From JBFMDN01 sp040753915 (GTDB lineage Bacteria > Desulfobacterota > Desulfomonilia > Desulfomonilales > Desulfomonilaceae): DNA of 64,000 nt. The position numbers and the translations under genes are program-made. The stretch spans positions 62,001 through 126,000 of the forward strand of contig JBFMDN010000001.1 in the NCBI GenBank assembly GCA_040753915.1, read 5' to 3'. Under the pieces are notes generated by a model that saw only the letters and a program-made list of their open reading frames with translations, had not been told where the DNA came from and did no database searches. The number at the start of each line of letters is the position of its first letter. The stretch's first letter is position 1. Of the stretch, positions 1 to 7,773 are shown piece by piece.

Positions 1-323
1 CCAAGTTCATGGAGTGGACGCGAACCCTGAGCGCAATCCCTACAATTGTCGCTGTTCGCAGGAAACTCGAGACCGTTCGTGCTTCCGAATTGGCGCGACT
101 GAATGGCAAGCTGTCCAGGTTGACCCCCGAGGACAGGGAGACGGTGGAGATGATCACCAGAGCGATAATCAACAAGATCGCACATGACCCCATTTCCTTT
201 TTGAAAAAGGTGGGAAAGAGGTCTCGGAGCAAGGTGTACCTGGACATCACCCAAAGACTCTTCAATCTCGACGGGACCGAGGTCGACCTGGATGCACACG
301 AAGGAGAATCCACAGATACATGA
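1..323 (+). CDS. hemA: Glutamyl-tRNA reductase, C-terminal end (partial)
   Basis: The window opens inside this gene; about 107 codons remain before the stop. The visible part matches the helical dimerisation domain at the C-terminus of HemA (a run of the type VRRKLETVRASEL followed by INKIAHDP and a basic tail). HemA reduces glutamyl-tRNA(Glu) with NADPH to glutamate-1-semialdehyde, the first committed step of tetrapyrrole synthesis in the cytoplasm. The catalytic cysteine and NADPH domain lie outside the window. The stop overlaps the start of hemC (ATGA), so the two are translationally coupled in a hemA-hemC-cobA/hemD operon. The identification rests on family pattern plus neighbours. Confidence 0.85.
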   Translation, partial: KFMEWTRTLSAIPTIVAVRRKLETVRASELARLNGKLSRLTPEDRETVEMITRAIINKIAHDPISFLKKVGKRSRSKVYLDITQRLFNLDGTEVDLDAHEGESTDT

Positions 324-1273
324 AGCTCATTATAGGTACCAGAGGCAGCGCACTGGCTCTCTGGCAGTCGCGGTTCGTAGCCAAATCCATACAGATGGCG
401 TGTCCGGAGGTGGCCGATGTGGAGTTGGTCACCATAAAGACCAGTGGTGACAAGCTCCTGGATGTTCCGTTGGCGAAAATTGGTAGCAAGGGCCTCTTCA
501 CGAAGGAAATTGAGGAAGCTCTGATCGACGGCAGCATAGACCTCGCTGTCCACTCCATGAAAGACGTACCCACGGATCTTCCTGACGGACTTCACCTGGC
601 TGCAGCAATGAAACGGGAAGATGCTCGCGATGTCTTCGTGTCCCGAGACGGTCGCCGCCTGGAGGACCTGAAAGAAGGGGCCCGGATCGGCACGTCGAGT
701 CTCCGGAGGAGGGCTTTTCTTCTGCACGGCTTTCCTGGGCTGGAGGCGGTTCCCCTGAGGGGGAACGTGGACACACGTCTCAGGAAGATCGAAAGTGACG
801 GACTGGCAGGGGTCGTGCTGGCAGCAGCAGGAATCAGGCGCATGGGATATGGTGATCGAATAACTCAATGTCTGGAGCCCAGTTTCATGGTTCCCGCGGT
901 GGGGCAGGGTGTGCTCGCCATAGAAACGCGGGAGGACGACTCGCGCGTCAATGAGCTTGTCTCCAGCCTGAACGACCCGGGAACCGCTTGGTGTGTGGCT
1001 GTGGAACGCTCCTTTCTGAAAAGGATGGGAGGCGGCTGCCAGGTGCCTTTAGCAGCGCACTGCACCATGCTGGGGGATCGGGCGTCGCTCGTTGCCGCAG
1101 TGGCTCACCCAGAAGGAGATCCCGTCTTGAGAGACTCATGGGAAGGTCCTGTGCAGGACGTCTCTATCGGAGCCCAGATTGCAGAACGTCTCCTCGATAA
1201 GGGAGGCGCCAGCATTCTCAAGAGCGTCCTCGGTGCGCAGTGGGAAGCGAGGAGTGAGGTCGGTAGCTGCTGA
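320..1273 (+). CDS. hemC: Porphobilinogen deaminase (hydroxymethylbilane synthase)
   Basis: Joins four porphobilinogen molecules into hydroxymethylbilane in the cytoplasm. The 317-residue protein has the normal family length. Visible signatures are the N-terminal IGTRGSALALWQ, KDVPTDLPDGL, the arginine-rich IGTSSLRRR, PLRGNVDTRLRK, AVGQGVLAIE and the cofactor loop GGGCQVPLAAH, whose cysteine (about residue 240) carries the dipyrromethane cofactor. The ATG start overlaps the end of hemA by 4 bases. It is followed 26 bases later by the fused cobA/hemD gene, which takes its product onward. Nothing is missing or odd. Confidence 0.97.
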   Translation: MKLIIGTRGSALALWQSRFVAKSIQMACPEVADVELVTIKTSGDKLLDVPLAKIGSKGLFTKEIEEALIDGSIDLAVHSMKDVPTDLPDGLHLAAAMKREDARDVFVSRDGRRLEDLKEGARIGTSSLRRRAFLLHGFPGLEAVPLRGNVDTRLRKIESDGLAGVVLAAAGIRRMGYGDRITQCLEPSFMVPAVGQGVLAIETREDDSRVNELVSSLNDPGTAWCVAVERSFLKRMGGGCQVPLAAHCTMLGDRASLVAAVAHPEGDPVLRDSWEGPVQDVSIGAQIAERLLDKGGASILKSVLGAQWEARSEVGSC

Positions 1274-1299
1274 ATGGCAAATGAATTGCGGAGTTGACA

Positions 1300-2868
1300 A
1301 TGTCCCATGGGATGCCGAACGAATATGCGTCTGCCGGAATGGTTGGAACTGTGTACCTCGTAGGGGCAGGGCCGGGCGCCCCGGGCCTCATCACGGTGCG
1401 AGGGCTGGAGTTAATCAGGCGGGCGGACGTCATCGTATACGACTACCTCGCAGGTGAGTGGTTCTCGCAGGAATCCAGGCCAGATGCTGAGCTGATATAT
1501 GTGGGGAAAAAGGGATCGGACCATACTCTCGAACAAACCGATATCAACGATCTCATCGTGTCCAAGGCACGAGAAGGCAAGAGCGTGGTGCGGCTCAAGG
1601 GAGGCGATCCGTACGTCTTTGGGAGAGGAGGAGAAGAGGCCGAAGACCTCGTCGCTGCCGGCATTCCCTTTGAGGTGGTTCCCGGCGTTACTTCAGCAGT
1701 TGCGGCGCCGGCCTATGCGGGCATACCTGTCACCCACCGGGATCATGCATCTCTTGTCACGTTCATAACGGGCCACGAGAACCCGAACAAGGAGATGTCC
1801 TCTATAAACTGGGGGAATCTCGCTCACAACCCTGGAACCCTCGTTTTCCTGATGGGTGTGAAAAACCTCGGTTATATTGCAGGCTCACTCATGGATCATG
1901 GAATGGATCCGAACACTCCAGCAGCGCTCGTACGGTGGGGAACAACTCCCAAACAAGGATCCTTTGCTACCACCCTCCGCGAGATCGCGGCAGAAGCTGA
2001 CCGTCGTCACATGAAGGCTCCTGCAGTACTCATCGTGGGCTCAGTAGCGCAGCTTCACGAGAAGCTGTCCTGGTTCGAGAAGAAACCGTTGTTCGGCAAG
2101 CGGATCATTATCACTCGCACTCGGGGTCAGTCCACGAGAATGGCCGATGCTATTTCAGAGCTGGGAGGAGATCCCATCCTCTTTCCCACTATTGTCATTG
2201 GGCCGCCTGACGACTTCTCCGAGCTGGATGCGAGCATCCGAACGGCCGGATCCTTTGATTGGATCATCTTCACCTCGGTGAACGGCGTCGAAAAATTCTT
2301 CGAGAGATTCTTCCAGATTCAGGACGACATCCGGAGCCTGGCTGGTCCGCGTATAGCGGCCATAGGTCCGATGACCGCACAAGCCCTGCACAAGAGGGGA
2401 TTGCGGGTTGACATTCTTGCCAAAGAGTTCGTTGCCGAAGGTGTCCTGGCCCAATTCCCGGAGCGCGAGGTGCGTGGCAAACGCTTCCTCATTCCCAGAG
2501 CGCAGGAGGCTCGAGAAGTCCTTCCCGAAGGCCTCGCTGAAATGGGGGGACAGGTTACCGTTGTCGCTACGTACAAGACTGGCATTCCTAGTGATTCTGA
2601 TGTGACAACCATCAGACGGTGGCTCCAAGAGGGGGCGGTGGACGCTGTCACGTTTACTTCATCGTCCACGGTGAGACACTTTGCCCGTATGCTCGACGAG
2701 CCGGACCTCGCCAAGATACTTGGGGCAACGGTTATCGCATCCATCGGACCCGTCACCTCTCAGACGATCCGAGAAATGGACCTCCCAGTCCACGTAGAGG
2801 CCTCCAAGTTCACCGTCGAGGGACTAGTCACCGCGCTGGTTAAGCATTTCCAGGCCCTAAAGGATTGA
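1300..2868 (+). CDS. cobA/hemD: Fused uroporphyrinogen-III C-methyltransferase / uroporphyrinogen-III synthase
   Basis: Bifunctional 522-residue protein. Residues about 15-250 form the SUMT domain (GAGPGAPGLITVRG, the VVRLKGGDPYVFGRGGEEA loop, VTSAVAAPAYAGIPVTHR), which methylates uroporphyrinogen III to precorrin-2 on the route to sirohaem, B12 or the alternative haem pathway. Residues about 265-520 form the HemD domain, which cyclises hydroxymethylbilane with ring inversion. The ATG at 1300 is preferred over an in-frame TTG at 1294 because a GCGGAG ribosome site lies 6 bases before the ATG. This fusion is common in anaerobes. It is the last gene of the hem operon and converges on a glycosyltransferase gene 6 bases away. 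Confidence 0.95.
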   Translation: MSHGMPNEYASAGMVGTVYLVGAGPGAPGLITVRGLELIRRADVIVYDYLAGEWFSQESRPDAELIYVGKKGSDHTLEQTDINDLIVSKAREGKSVVRLKGGDPYVFGRGGEEAEDLVAAGIPFEVVPGVTSAVAAPAYAGIPVTHRDHASLVTFITGHENPNKEMSSINWGNLAHNPGTLVFLMGVKNLGYIAGSLMDHGMDPNTPAALVRWGTTPKQGSFATTLREIAAEADRRHMKAPAVLIVGSVAQLHEKLSWFEKKPLFGKRIIITRTRGQSTRMADAISELGGDPILFPTIVIGPPDDFSELDASIRTAGSFDWIIFTSVNGVEKFFERFFQIQDDIRSLAGPRIAAIGPMTAQALHKRGLRVDILAKEFVAEGVLAQFPEREVRGKRFLIPRAQEAREVLPEGLAEMGGQVTVVATYKTGIPSDSDVTTIRRWLQEGAVDAVTFTSSSTVRHFARMLDEPDLAKILGATVIASIGPVTSQTIREMDLPVHVEASKFTVEGLVTALVKHFQALKD

Positions 2869-2874
2869 TCCTCC

Positions 2875-4050
2875 TCACTCAGTGTTTTTTTCTTGGAGTG
2901 CCTTGTTAAGAATCGCCAGGATTTGCTGGTGGTTGCGCTCGAGTGTATACTGTGATGCCTTGTTTCGGGCGGCTTCCGATGCCATTTTCAGAGCTTGAGG
3001 TTCCAACAGCCAACGCATGGCAGCCGCAAGCTCATCGACGTCTGCCGGATCCTGAAGGATCCTGCCGTCTACCCCGTCCTCTATGATTCCGGCAGCACCA
3101 TTGTACACGGACGTGATGGCAGGCAACCCAGCCGCCATTGCCTCGAAGACCACAAGGGAGCAGGCGTCGTAGAAGGTTGGGAGAACGAACGCGTCACAAG
3201 CCTGATAAAAAAGCTCTGGAGTGTGGGTCTTTCCAGGAAACACAACGATATCAGATAGATCTAGGCTCCGAACCCGTTTCGTCAGGGAAGGGGAGGGGGG
3301 GCCACCTACCACTACCACCCCAAAGCTGTCCGCTGGGACTTGATCTCGCAAGCTCGCGGCTGCTTCCAGGAGAAATGAGACTCCCTTCTTACGGAAGTCA
3401 AATGCCATGAACACAAAGAGCACCTGTTTGTCGAATCCCAGCTTGTGGCGGAGCTCTTTTGCCTCTTCTTCGAGGCCTATCTGACGGAAACGCTCGACGT
3501 CGATCCCGTTGTAAACGAGAGCGATTTCCTCTTTCGAAACCTGGAAATATCGGCTTATGTCCTCGCGCAGCATTTCTGATATGGCTATGATGAGGGGGCG
3601 GTGGGGCATCCTGAAAGGAGCTGATTCGACCCAGGCTCTGGCATGATATTTCGGGCTTCCGAAAAGGAGTAGCATCTTCAGGAGCCTGTGTAGAGGATTT
3701 CGTACTGCTCCCAGTTTCTTCACCGAGCTGATGTGATGGACGCCGCCGTGGCTTTGGTAAACGTTCATGACGATGGTGTTGCCGAATCCCAGGACTATGT
3801 CGAAATGCTCCTGCGAGACGAGCTTGCGGTGTTGAAGGGCAAAGTCAATCACGCGGAGCGAGGGCGGGACCCACTTGGGAGGTTTGCGAATGGGGTGAAA
3901 GACAGCTTCTCGGGGATAGCCATCCCACGAATAGCCAAACAGGTGCACTTGCCAGCCTTCGGCAACGAGCTTTCCGGCAAGATCCACCGCGTAACGCTCC
4001 GCCCCTCCAGCGTGGGTGCTGAAATTCTCTATGGCAAGTGCTATCTTCAT
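2875..4050 (-). CDS. GT4-type glycosyltransferase, probable LPS core
   Basis: A GT-B fold glycosyltransferase of 391 residues. The start MKIALAIENFSTHAGGAERY carries the glycine-rich acceptor loop of the family. The C-terminal half has the nucleotide-sugar site: FRKKGVSFLLEA, VVVVGG, then the E-x7-E region (SLVVFEAMAAGLPAITS). An upstream in-frame ATG (4080) would add ten residues, but the family alignment begins at the chosen Met. The pattern resembles WaaG-like core glucosyltransferases, so assembly of the LPS inner or outer core at the cytoplasmic face of the inner membrane is likely. It lies just downstream of a WaaE-like GT2 gene on the same strand. Donor and acceptor cannot be read from the sequence. 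Confidence 0.85.
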   Translation of the reverse strand: MKIALAIENFSTHAGGAERYAVDLAGKLVAEGWQVHLFGYSWDGYPREAVFHPIRKPPKWVPPSLRVIDFALQHRKLVSQEHFDIVLGFGNTIVMNVYQSHGGVHHISSVKKLGAVRNPLHRLLKMLLLFGSPKYHARAWVESAPFRMPHRPLIIAISEMLREDISRYFQVSKEEIALVYNGIDVERFRQIGLEEEAKELRHKLGFDKQVLFVFMAFDFRKKGVSFLLEAAASLRDQVPADSFGVVVVGGPPSPSLTKRVRSLDLSDIVVFPGKTHTPELFYQACDAFVLPTFYDACSLVVFEAMAAGLPAITSVYNGAAGIIEDGVDGRILQDPADVDELAAAMRWLLEPQALKMASEAARNKASQYTLERNHQQILAILNKALQEKNTE

Positions 4051-4126
4051 AGGGTATGTCGCCCGGTCGCGACTCGACACAAGCGTCGGGAAATATTCCG
4101 GCCGGCCTGAGGGAGCGGAGAGGCAA

Positions 4127-4930
4127 TCATGTCTTGACTCCGCTGTGGCTGGTCCCGGGCAATCCTTTCTCCCAGGCCTTTGCGTGCTTCAAGAACACAT
4201 AAAATGCGCTATTGACCGCTATCACAAGTCCGGGCAGGCCGTCCAGCAAACCTCGCTTCCAGACTGCACATTCAAAGAACTTTCCCAATGCATGAACAAC
4301 GCCCAGAAGCAGATAAGCACCGGACCCGGGACGGGCTCTGTGATCGGCAAACACTGAAGAAAACGTGTTGATCGTCCGAACCTGATCGGAAATGTCCCGG
4401 TACACGTAATGGAGGAGTGGGCGTTCCAGATCACGCACTTCTCCGTTGACTTCCAGGCGCTCGTGCAATCCTTCGCCAATCCAGCGGCCTCTTCCTCTGC
4501 GGACGAGACGTACCTTTCTGTCCGGATACCATCCTCCGTGGCGAATCCAGCGGTTCAAATATCGACTCAGACGTGGCATGGAGAACCCGGCTACAGCAGG
4601 GGGGGCGTCTTCCAGCGCACGAGCAATCTCTCGTGCAGATTCCGGGGAAAGTGCCTCATCTGCATCGAGATTCAACACCCATTCCCCAGTAGCGGCCTCT
4701 AGGGCGAATTGTTTCTGCGCCGCATAGCCTGCCCACTCTCGATAAATGACTTTCGCTCCTCTCTGCTGACAGAGCTCCACCGTCCGATCGCTGCTGCCGG
4801 AGTCGACCACAACGATTTCGTCGGCAACTGCTATGCTCTCGAAGAGCGTAGGTATACGATCGGCCTCGTTCTTGGTAATCACCGCGACGCTGAGACGAGG
4901 AGAATGGCTGGGCCGAGGCGAGGATTCCAT
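4127..4930 (-). CDS. GT2 glycosyltransferase, WaaE/KdtX-like
   Basis: A 267-residue GT-A glycosyltransferase. The N-terminus LSVAVITKNEADRI, the nucleotide-binding VDSGSSDRT and the metal-binding LNLDADEAL are all present. GWYPDRKVRLVRRG and a C-terminal hydrophobic stretch follow the pattern of WaaE/KdtX enzymes that add a beta-1,4-linked glucose to the inner-core heptose of LPS. The gene is about 75 bases upstream of the GT4 gene and probably co-transcribed with it. The exact sugar is inference from family resemblance; other LPS or polysaccharide roles are possible. Confidence 0.82.
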   Translation of the reverse strand: MESSPRPSHSPRLSVAVITKNEADRIPTLFESIAVADEIVVVDSGSSDRTVELCQQRGAKVIYREWAGYAAQKQFALEAATGEWVLNLDADEALSPESAREIARALEDAPPAVAGFSMPRLSRYLNRWIRHGGWYPDRKVRLVRRGRGRWIGEGLHERLEVNGEVRDLERPLLHYVYRDISDQVRTINTFSSVFADHRARPGSGAYLLLGVVHALGKFFECAVWKRGLLDGLPGLVIAVNSAFYVFLKHAKAWEKGLPGTSHSGVKT

Positions 4931-5121
4931 GGGGCAATCTTATGGGTGAGGCACACGCGTGTCAATCGGTCTTTCACAAAAGGTGGTTCAGGGAAGTTCC
5001 GAGTCGGGGATGAGTGATTTCTTCAATGGAGCAATGCCTGGCAAAGCGGAGGGGCGTCTGGAGGATGCGATTCCGTGAGTTAACATAATATCCCTTATCG
5101 GACACCGACCACCAGGCACTC

Positions 5122-5673
5122 TCAAGCCATGCCCCGCTTGCCATCAACCGGACTCACCCGAACTTCTATCCCGATTGTTCGGATCACGCTCGCTATCGCT
5201 TCAGCCTCTTGACGTGGTCCGATCGCCACGACACAGGACCCAAGGTGGTCTACTTCCCATGCCACGGCAAATGCTTGCTCTTCCGTGATTCTCAAAACAA
5301 GCATGGTTATGTCCATCACTTCCCGGTACGTGTTGTAATCGTTGTCTATGATTCGGACTTCGTGGAGGTTCTCTCTGTCATCGGATTCATCGCTTTCGGA
5401 CCACGAGTCCAATATCAGAGGAGAGAATCGTTTGCTGGTATAGCACCAGATCTCTTCACCGCTTCCCCTTTCGGGCATAACGGTGATGGCGCAGAGAGAG
5501 CTTCTGCCGCTCAAGCTCCGTCCATTGTCATTCGAGGGACGTGGACCGACGCCAGGCTCCTCCCCGCGGCAAATTCGGGTGATGAGTCCATAGGAATCCT
5601 CCCGGGAGACAGTCGATCCTCTATCCGAATGGACCGTCTCGCTTCCTTGCCCACGTGGAGCGCACTCGGTCAT
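5122..5673 (-). CDS. ClpS-like adaptor domain protein, divergent
   Basis: The last 80 or so residues follow the ClpS fold pattern: VRIIDNDYNTYREVMDI, a helix with ITEEQAFAVAWEVDHLG, and a closing strand VRVSPVD. ClpS delivers N-end-rule substrates to ClpA/ClpC. Here the canonical N-D-D of the pocket reads D-N-D, and the HHEG segment reads DHLG, so substrate choice may differ or be lost. About 100 residues before the domain have no recognisable fold. The start is uncertain: neither the ATG at 5673 nor one at 5478 has a convincing ribosome site, so the N-terminus may be over-extended. No clpA lies in the window. The domain call is by eye and should be treated as moderate. Confidence 0.55.
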   Translation of the reverse strand: MTECAPRGQGSETVHSDRGSTVSREDSYGLITRICRGEEPGVGPRPSNDNGRSLSGRSSLCAITVMPERGSGEEIWCYTSKRFSPLILDSWSESDESDDRENLHEVRIIDNDYNTYREVMDITMLVLRITEEQAFAVAWEVDHLGSCVVAIGPRQEAEAIASVIRTIGIEVRVSPVDGKRGMA

Positions 5674-5732
5674 CTTTCCTGGTACCTCTAGGGCCCGCCA
5701 ATTCCGAAGATAAGAGATCTTGCCGACCTCGG

Positions 5733-6227
5733 TCAGGGGGTGCCGTTGGGAAAGAGCTTCAAAGCACCCTCCATATCGGATACCTTGAATATGAACAGCG
5801 CGGCCTCCGTGTCGGAGAATCCAGCACCATAGGTGTAGGCTATGTTTATTCCCGCGTCTCCCAGCATCCGCGACACCTTGTTGAGGATGCCCGGCTTGTT
5901 CTCCAGGACGAGGCCGATAACATCCTGAACTTTTACCTTGTAGCCGGATTTCCCTAGGACTTCCAACGACTTGGCAGGATTGTCGGTAATCAGGCGAATC
6001 ATCGAGTACTTGGCCGATTCCTTAAGGATCGCCTCATAATAATCCCGCGGAGCGACTCGCCTCCCAGTTTGGTTTCGCACATCATAGAGGGCCAAGAGGT
6101 ATTCGTTCGCATCCTGAATGCTCATCGCTTCGATGTTGATGTGCTCGTCCTTAAGGATGGCAGTGAACTTGGCCAATTCGCCAGGTGCGTCCGCGAGCAT
6201 GACTTCAAGCTGCTTTCTGACCGGCAT
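5733..6227 (-). CDS. Double ACT-domain protein
   Basis: A 164-residue cytoplasmic protein made of two ACT modules. The first (about residues 3-70) reads KQLEVMLADAPGELAKFTAIL followed by INIEAMSI. The second (about 95-160) reads VIGLVLENKPGILNKVSRML followed by INIAYTYGAG. Such stand-alone tandem ACT proteins bind amino acids or related ligands and are presumed regulators; the ligand is unknown. The start at 6227 is chosen over an ATG at 6251 because a GGAG ribosome site sits 6 bases before it. The gene is divergent from the PRC/MgtE-N gene, with a palindrome between them. Confidence 0.85.
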   Translation of the reverse strand: MPVRKQLEVMLADAPGELAKFTAILKDEHINIEAMSIQDANEYLLALYDVRNQTGRRVAPRDYYEAILKESAKYSMIRLITDNPAKSLEVLGKSGYKVKVQDVIGLVLENKPGILNKVSRMLGDAGINIAYTYGAGFSDTEAALFIFKVSDMEGALKLFPNGTP

Positions 6228-6271
6228 CGTTTTCTCCAGGTTTTTTTTCAAAGACCAAACCTATTATGCCT

Positions 6272-6294
6272 CAGTTCCGCTTTCAACGGAACTG
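6272..6294. promoter_or_regulatory. Perfect 8-bp inverted repeat between divergent genes (operator-like)
   Basis: CAGTTCCG and CGGAACTG are separated by seven bases. The palindrome lies in the 200-base gap between the ACT-protein gene (minus) and the PRC/MgtE-N gene (plus), overlapping the -35 side of the proposed plus-strand promoter. A repressor site controlling both genes is one reading; a hairpin in either leader is another. Confidence 0.4.
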
Positions 6295-6309
6295 CTTTGG
6301 AGCTATAAT
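6281..6309 (+). promoter_or_regulatory. Candidate promoter of the PRC/MgtE-N and NRAMP genes
   Basis: A perfect TATAAT (6304-6309) with a weak TTTCAA -35 at 17-bp spacing. Transcription would begin near 6316 and leave a leader of about 114 bases before the TTG start at 6430. Confidence 0.4.
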
Positions 6310-6429
6310 CGTCATTTCGCAAGGCACTATCGACGACGCCGCTCGGAGCCGCGAGCTTGATGGAACACGTGGAATACCGACCACCGTCAGGTCAGTCAGT
6401 AGTGATGTTCACCCTCGCTGGAGGCACTC

Positions 6430-7698
6430 TTGGACAATTCCCGGCCAGCATGGCTGTACCTGAGCAATCTTCTCTCTCGGAAAGTACTCTCCGGCATCGA
6501 GGGCACCGTGTTGGGCAAACTGCGCGATCTGGTGGTGAGCTTAGATGCTCCACATCCCGAAGTGGTCACTCTCATTTTTCGACCGTTGTGGTCGACTAAG
6601 CTCTCGTGCCTGCCGTGGACGGATGTCGACAAAGTCGACCCCTCGGGAATCATCCTCAAGCCCAATCGAACCGTTCCAATCCCCCTGTCTGAGCAAGTTC
6701 TGTCGCCTTCTCACGTCCGCTTGAAGGAGTTCCTCCTGGACAAACAGATCGTCGACGTGCACGGAGCAAAGGTCGAACGGGTAAATGACCTCCAGTTCGT
6801 CCAATCCAATGGGAAGCTTGTGCTCGTCGCCGTGGATGTAGGAATTCGGGGCCTTCTCAGACGCCTCGGATTTGAGGACCACGTAGTGAGATTCTGTGAG
6901 TGGTTCTTCGACTATCAGCTAAAGGAGCTTTTCATCTCCTGGCACTTCGTCCAGCCCTTGGCGGATCTTCGTAGGCTGCGTCTCCAAGTTCCGATGGGCG
7001 AATTGTCGAAGCTTCATCCTGCGGATCTGGCCGACATTATCGAAGATATGGACGTTCATGAGAGGACGGCCATGGTAGAAGCTCTGAATGAGGAGATCCT
7101 CGCCGACGCGCTCGAGGAAATGGACCCGAAAGTGCAGGTTGCGATAATGCGCGCGCTGCGGCCCGAAAAGGCCGCGGACATCATTGAGGAAATGGCGCCT
7201 GATGAGGCTGCGGATCTGATCGCCGATCTCCCGAGGGATACAGTCGACGGTATCTTTCGCGAGATGGACAATGATTACGAGGAAAAAGTCAAAGGCTTGC
7301 TCGTTCACGATGAAGACGAGGCAGGCGGCCTCATGACAACCCAATACCTGACCGTTACCCCCGCCACTCCCATCATTGATGCGCTTGCGCACATCCGGTC
7401 TCACGCCGACGAAGCAGATGTGATTTATTACATTTACGTAGTGGATGATCAGGGAAAGCTGCTGGGGGTCGTGAACTTGCGAGAGCTCTTGTCCAACGAG
7501 ATCTTCACGCCGGTTGAGAGAATCATGACTACCCGTATGATAACTGCCCGCATCGACGACCACGCCAAAGACATAGCGAATCTGTTCGCAAAGTACGGAT
7601 TCAGGGGGCTTCCCGTTGTAGACGAAGAAGGGAGAATGAAAGGAGTGATTCGATTCAAAGCCATTCTGGAAGTACTAGCGCCGTACCTGGGCAAATAG
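6430..7698 (+). CDS. PRC-barrel / MgtE-N / CBS-pair protein without membrane domain
   Basis: 422 residues in three parts: an N-terminal PRC-barrel-like region of two repeats (about 8-150); an MgtE N-terminal superhelical domain (about 185-295, with the DLADIIEDM, ADALEEM and AADIIEEM repeats); and a CBS pair (about 300-420, with DEDEAGGLMT at its edge). In MgtE channels the N and CBS domains sense Mg2+ and gate the pore, but the pore is absent here. The next gene, 75 bases downstream, is a membrane transporter, so this protein may act as its detached cytoplasmic sensor (inference). The TTG start at 6430 is supported by a GGAGG ribosome site 5 bases upstream. Confidence 0.88.
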   Translation: MDNSRPAWLYLSNLLSRKVLSGIEGTVLGKLRDLVVSLDAPHPEVVTLIFRPLWSTKLSCLPWTDVDKVDPSGIILKPNRTVPIPLSEQVLSPSHVRLKEFLLDKQIVDVHGAKVERVNDLQFVQSNGKLVLVAVDVGIRGLLRRLGFEDHVVRFCEWFFDYQLKELFISWHFVQPLADLRRLRLQVPMGELSKLHPADLADIIEDMDVHERTAMVEALNEEILADALEEMDPKVQVAIMRALRPEKAADIIEEMAPDEAADLIADLPRDTVDGIFREMDNDYEEKVKGLLVHDEDEAGGLMTTQYLTVTPATPIIDALAHIRSHADEADVIYYIYVVDDQGKLLGVVNLRELLSNEIFTPVERIMTTRMITARIDDHAKDIANLFAKYGFRGLPVVDEEGRMKGVIRFKAILEVLAPYLGK

Positions 7699-7773
7699 GG
7701 CTGATTATGATGGAGCCGCAAGATTCTGAAAGTACAGGCAAGAGAGTGAGGGTTTTTCTGAGGGAGGACTGCG

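Noticed and set aside
2861..2895. AGGATTGATCCT followed by a T-run between cobA/hemD and the glycosyltransferase gene as a terminator.
   Set aside because: The stem is only 5 bp and the T-run lies inside the coding end of the neighbouring gene.
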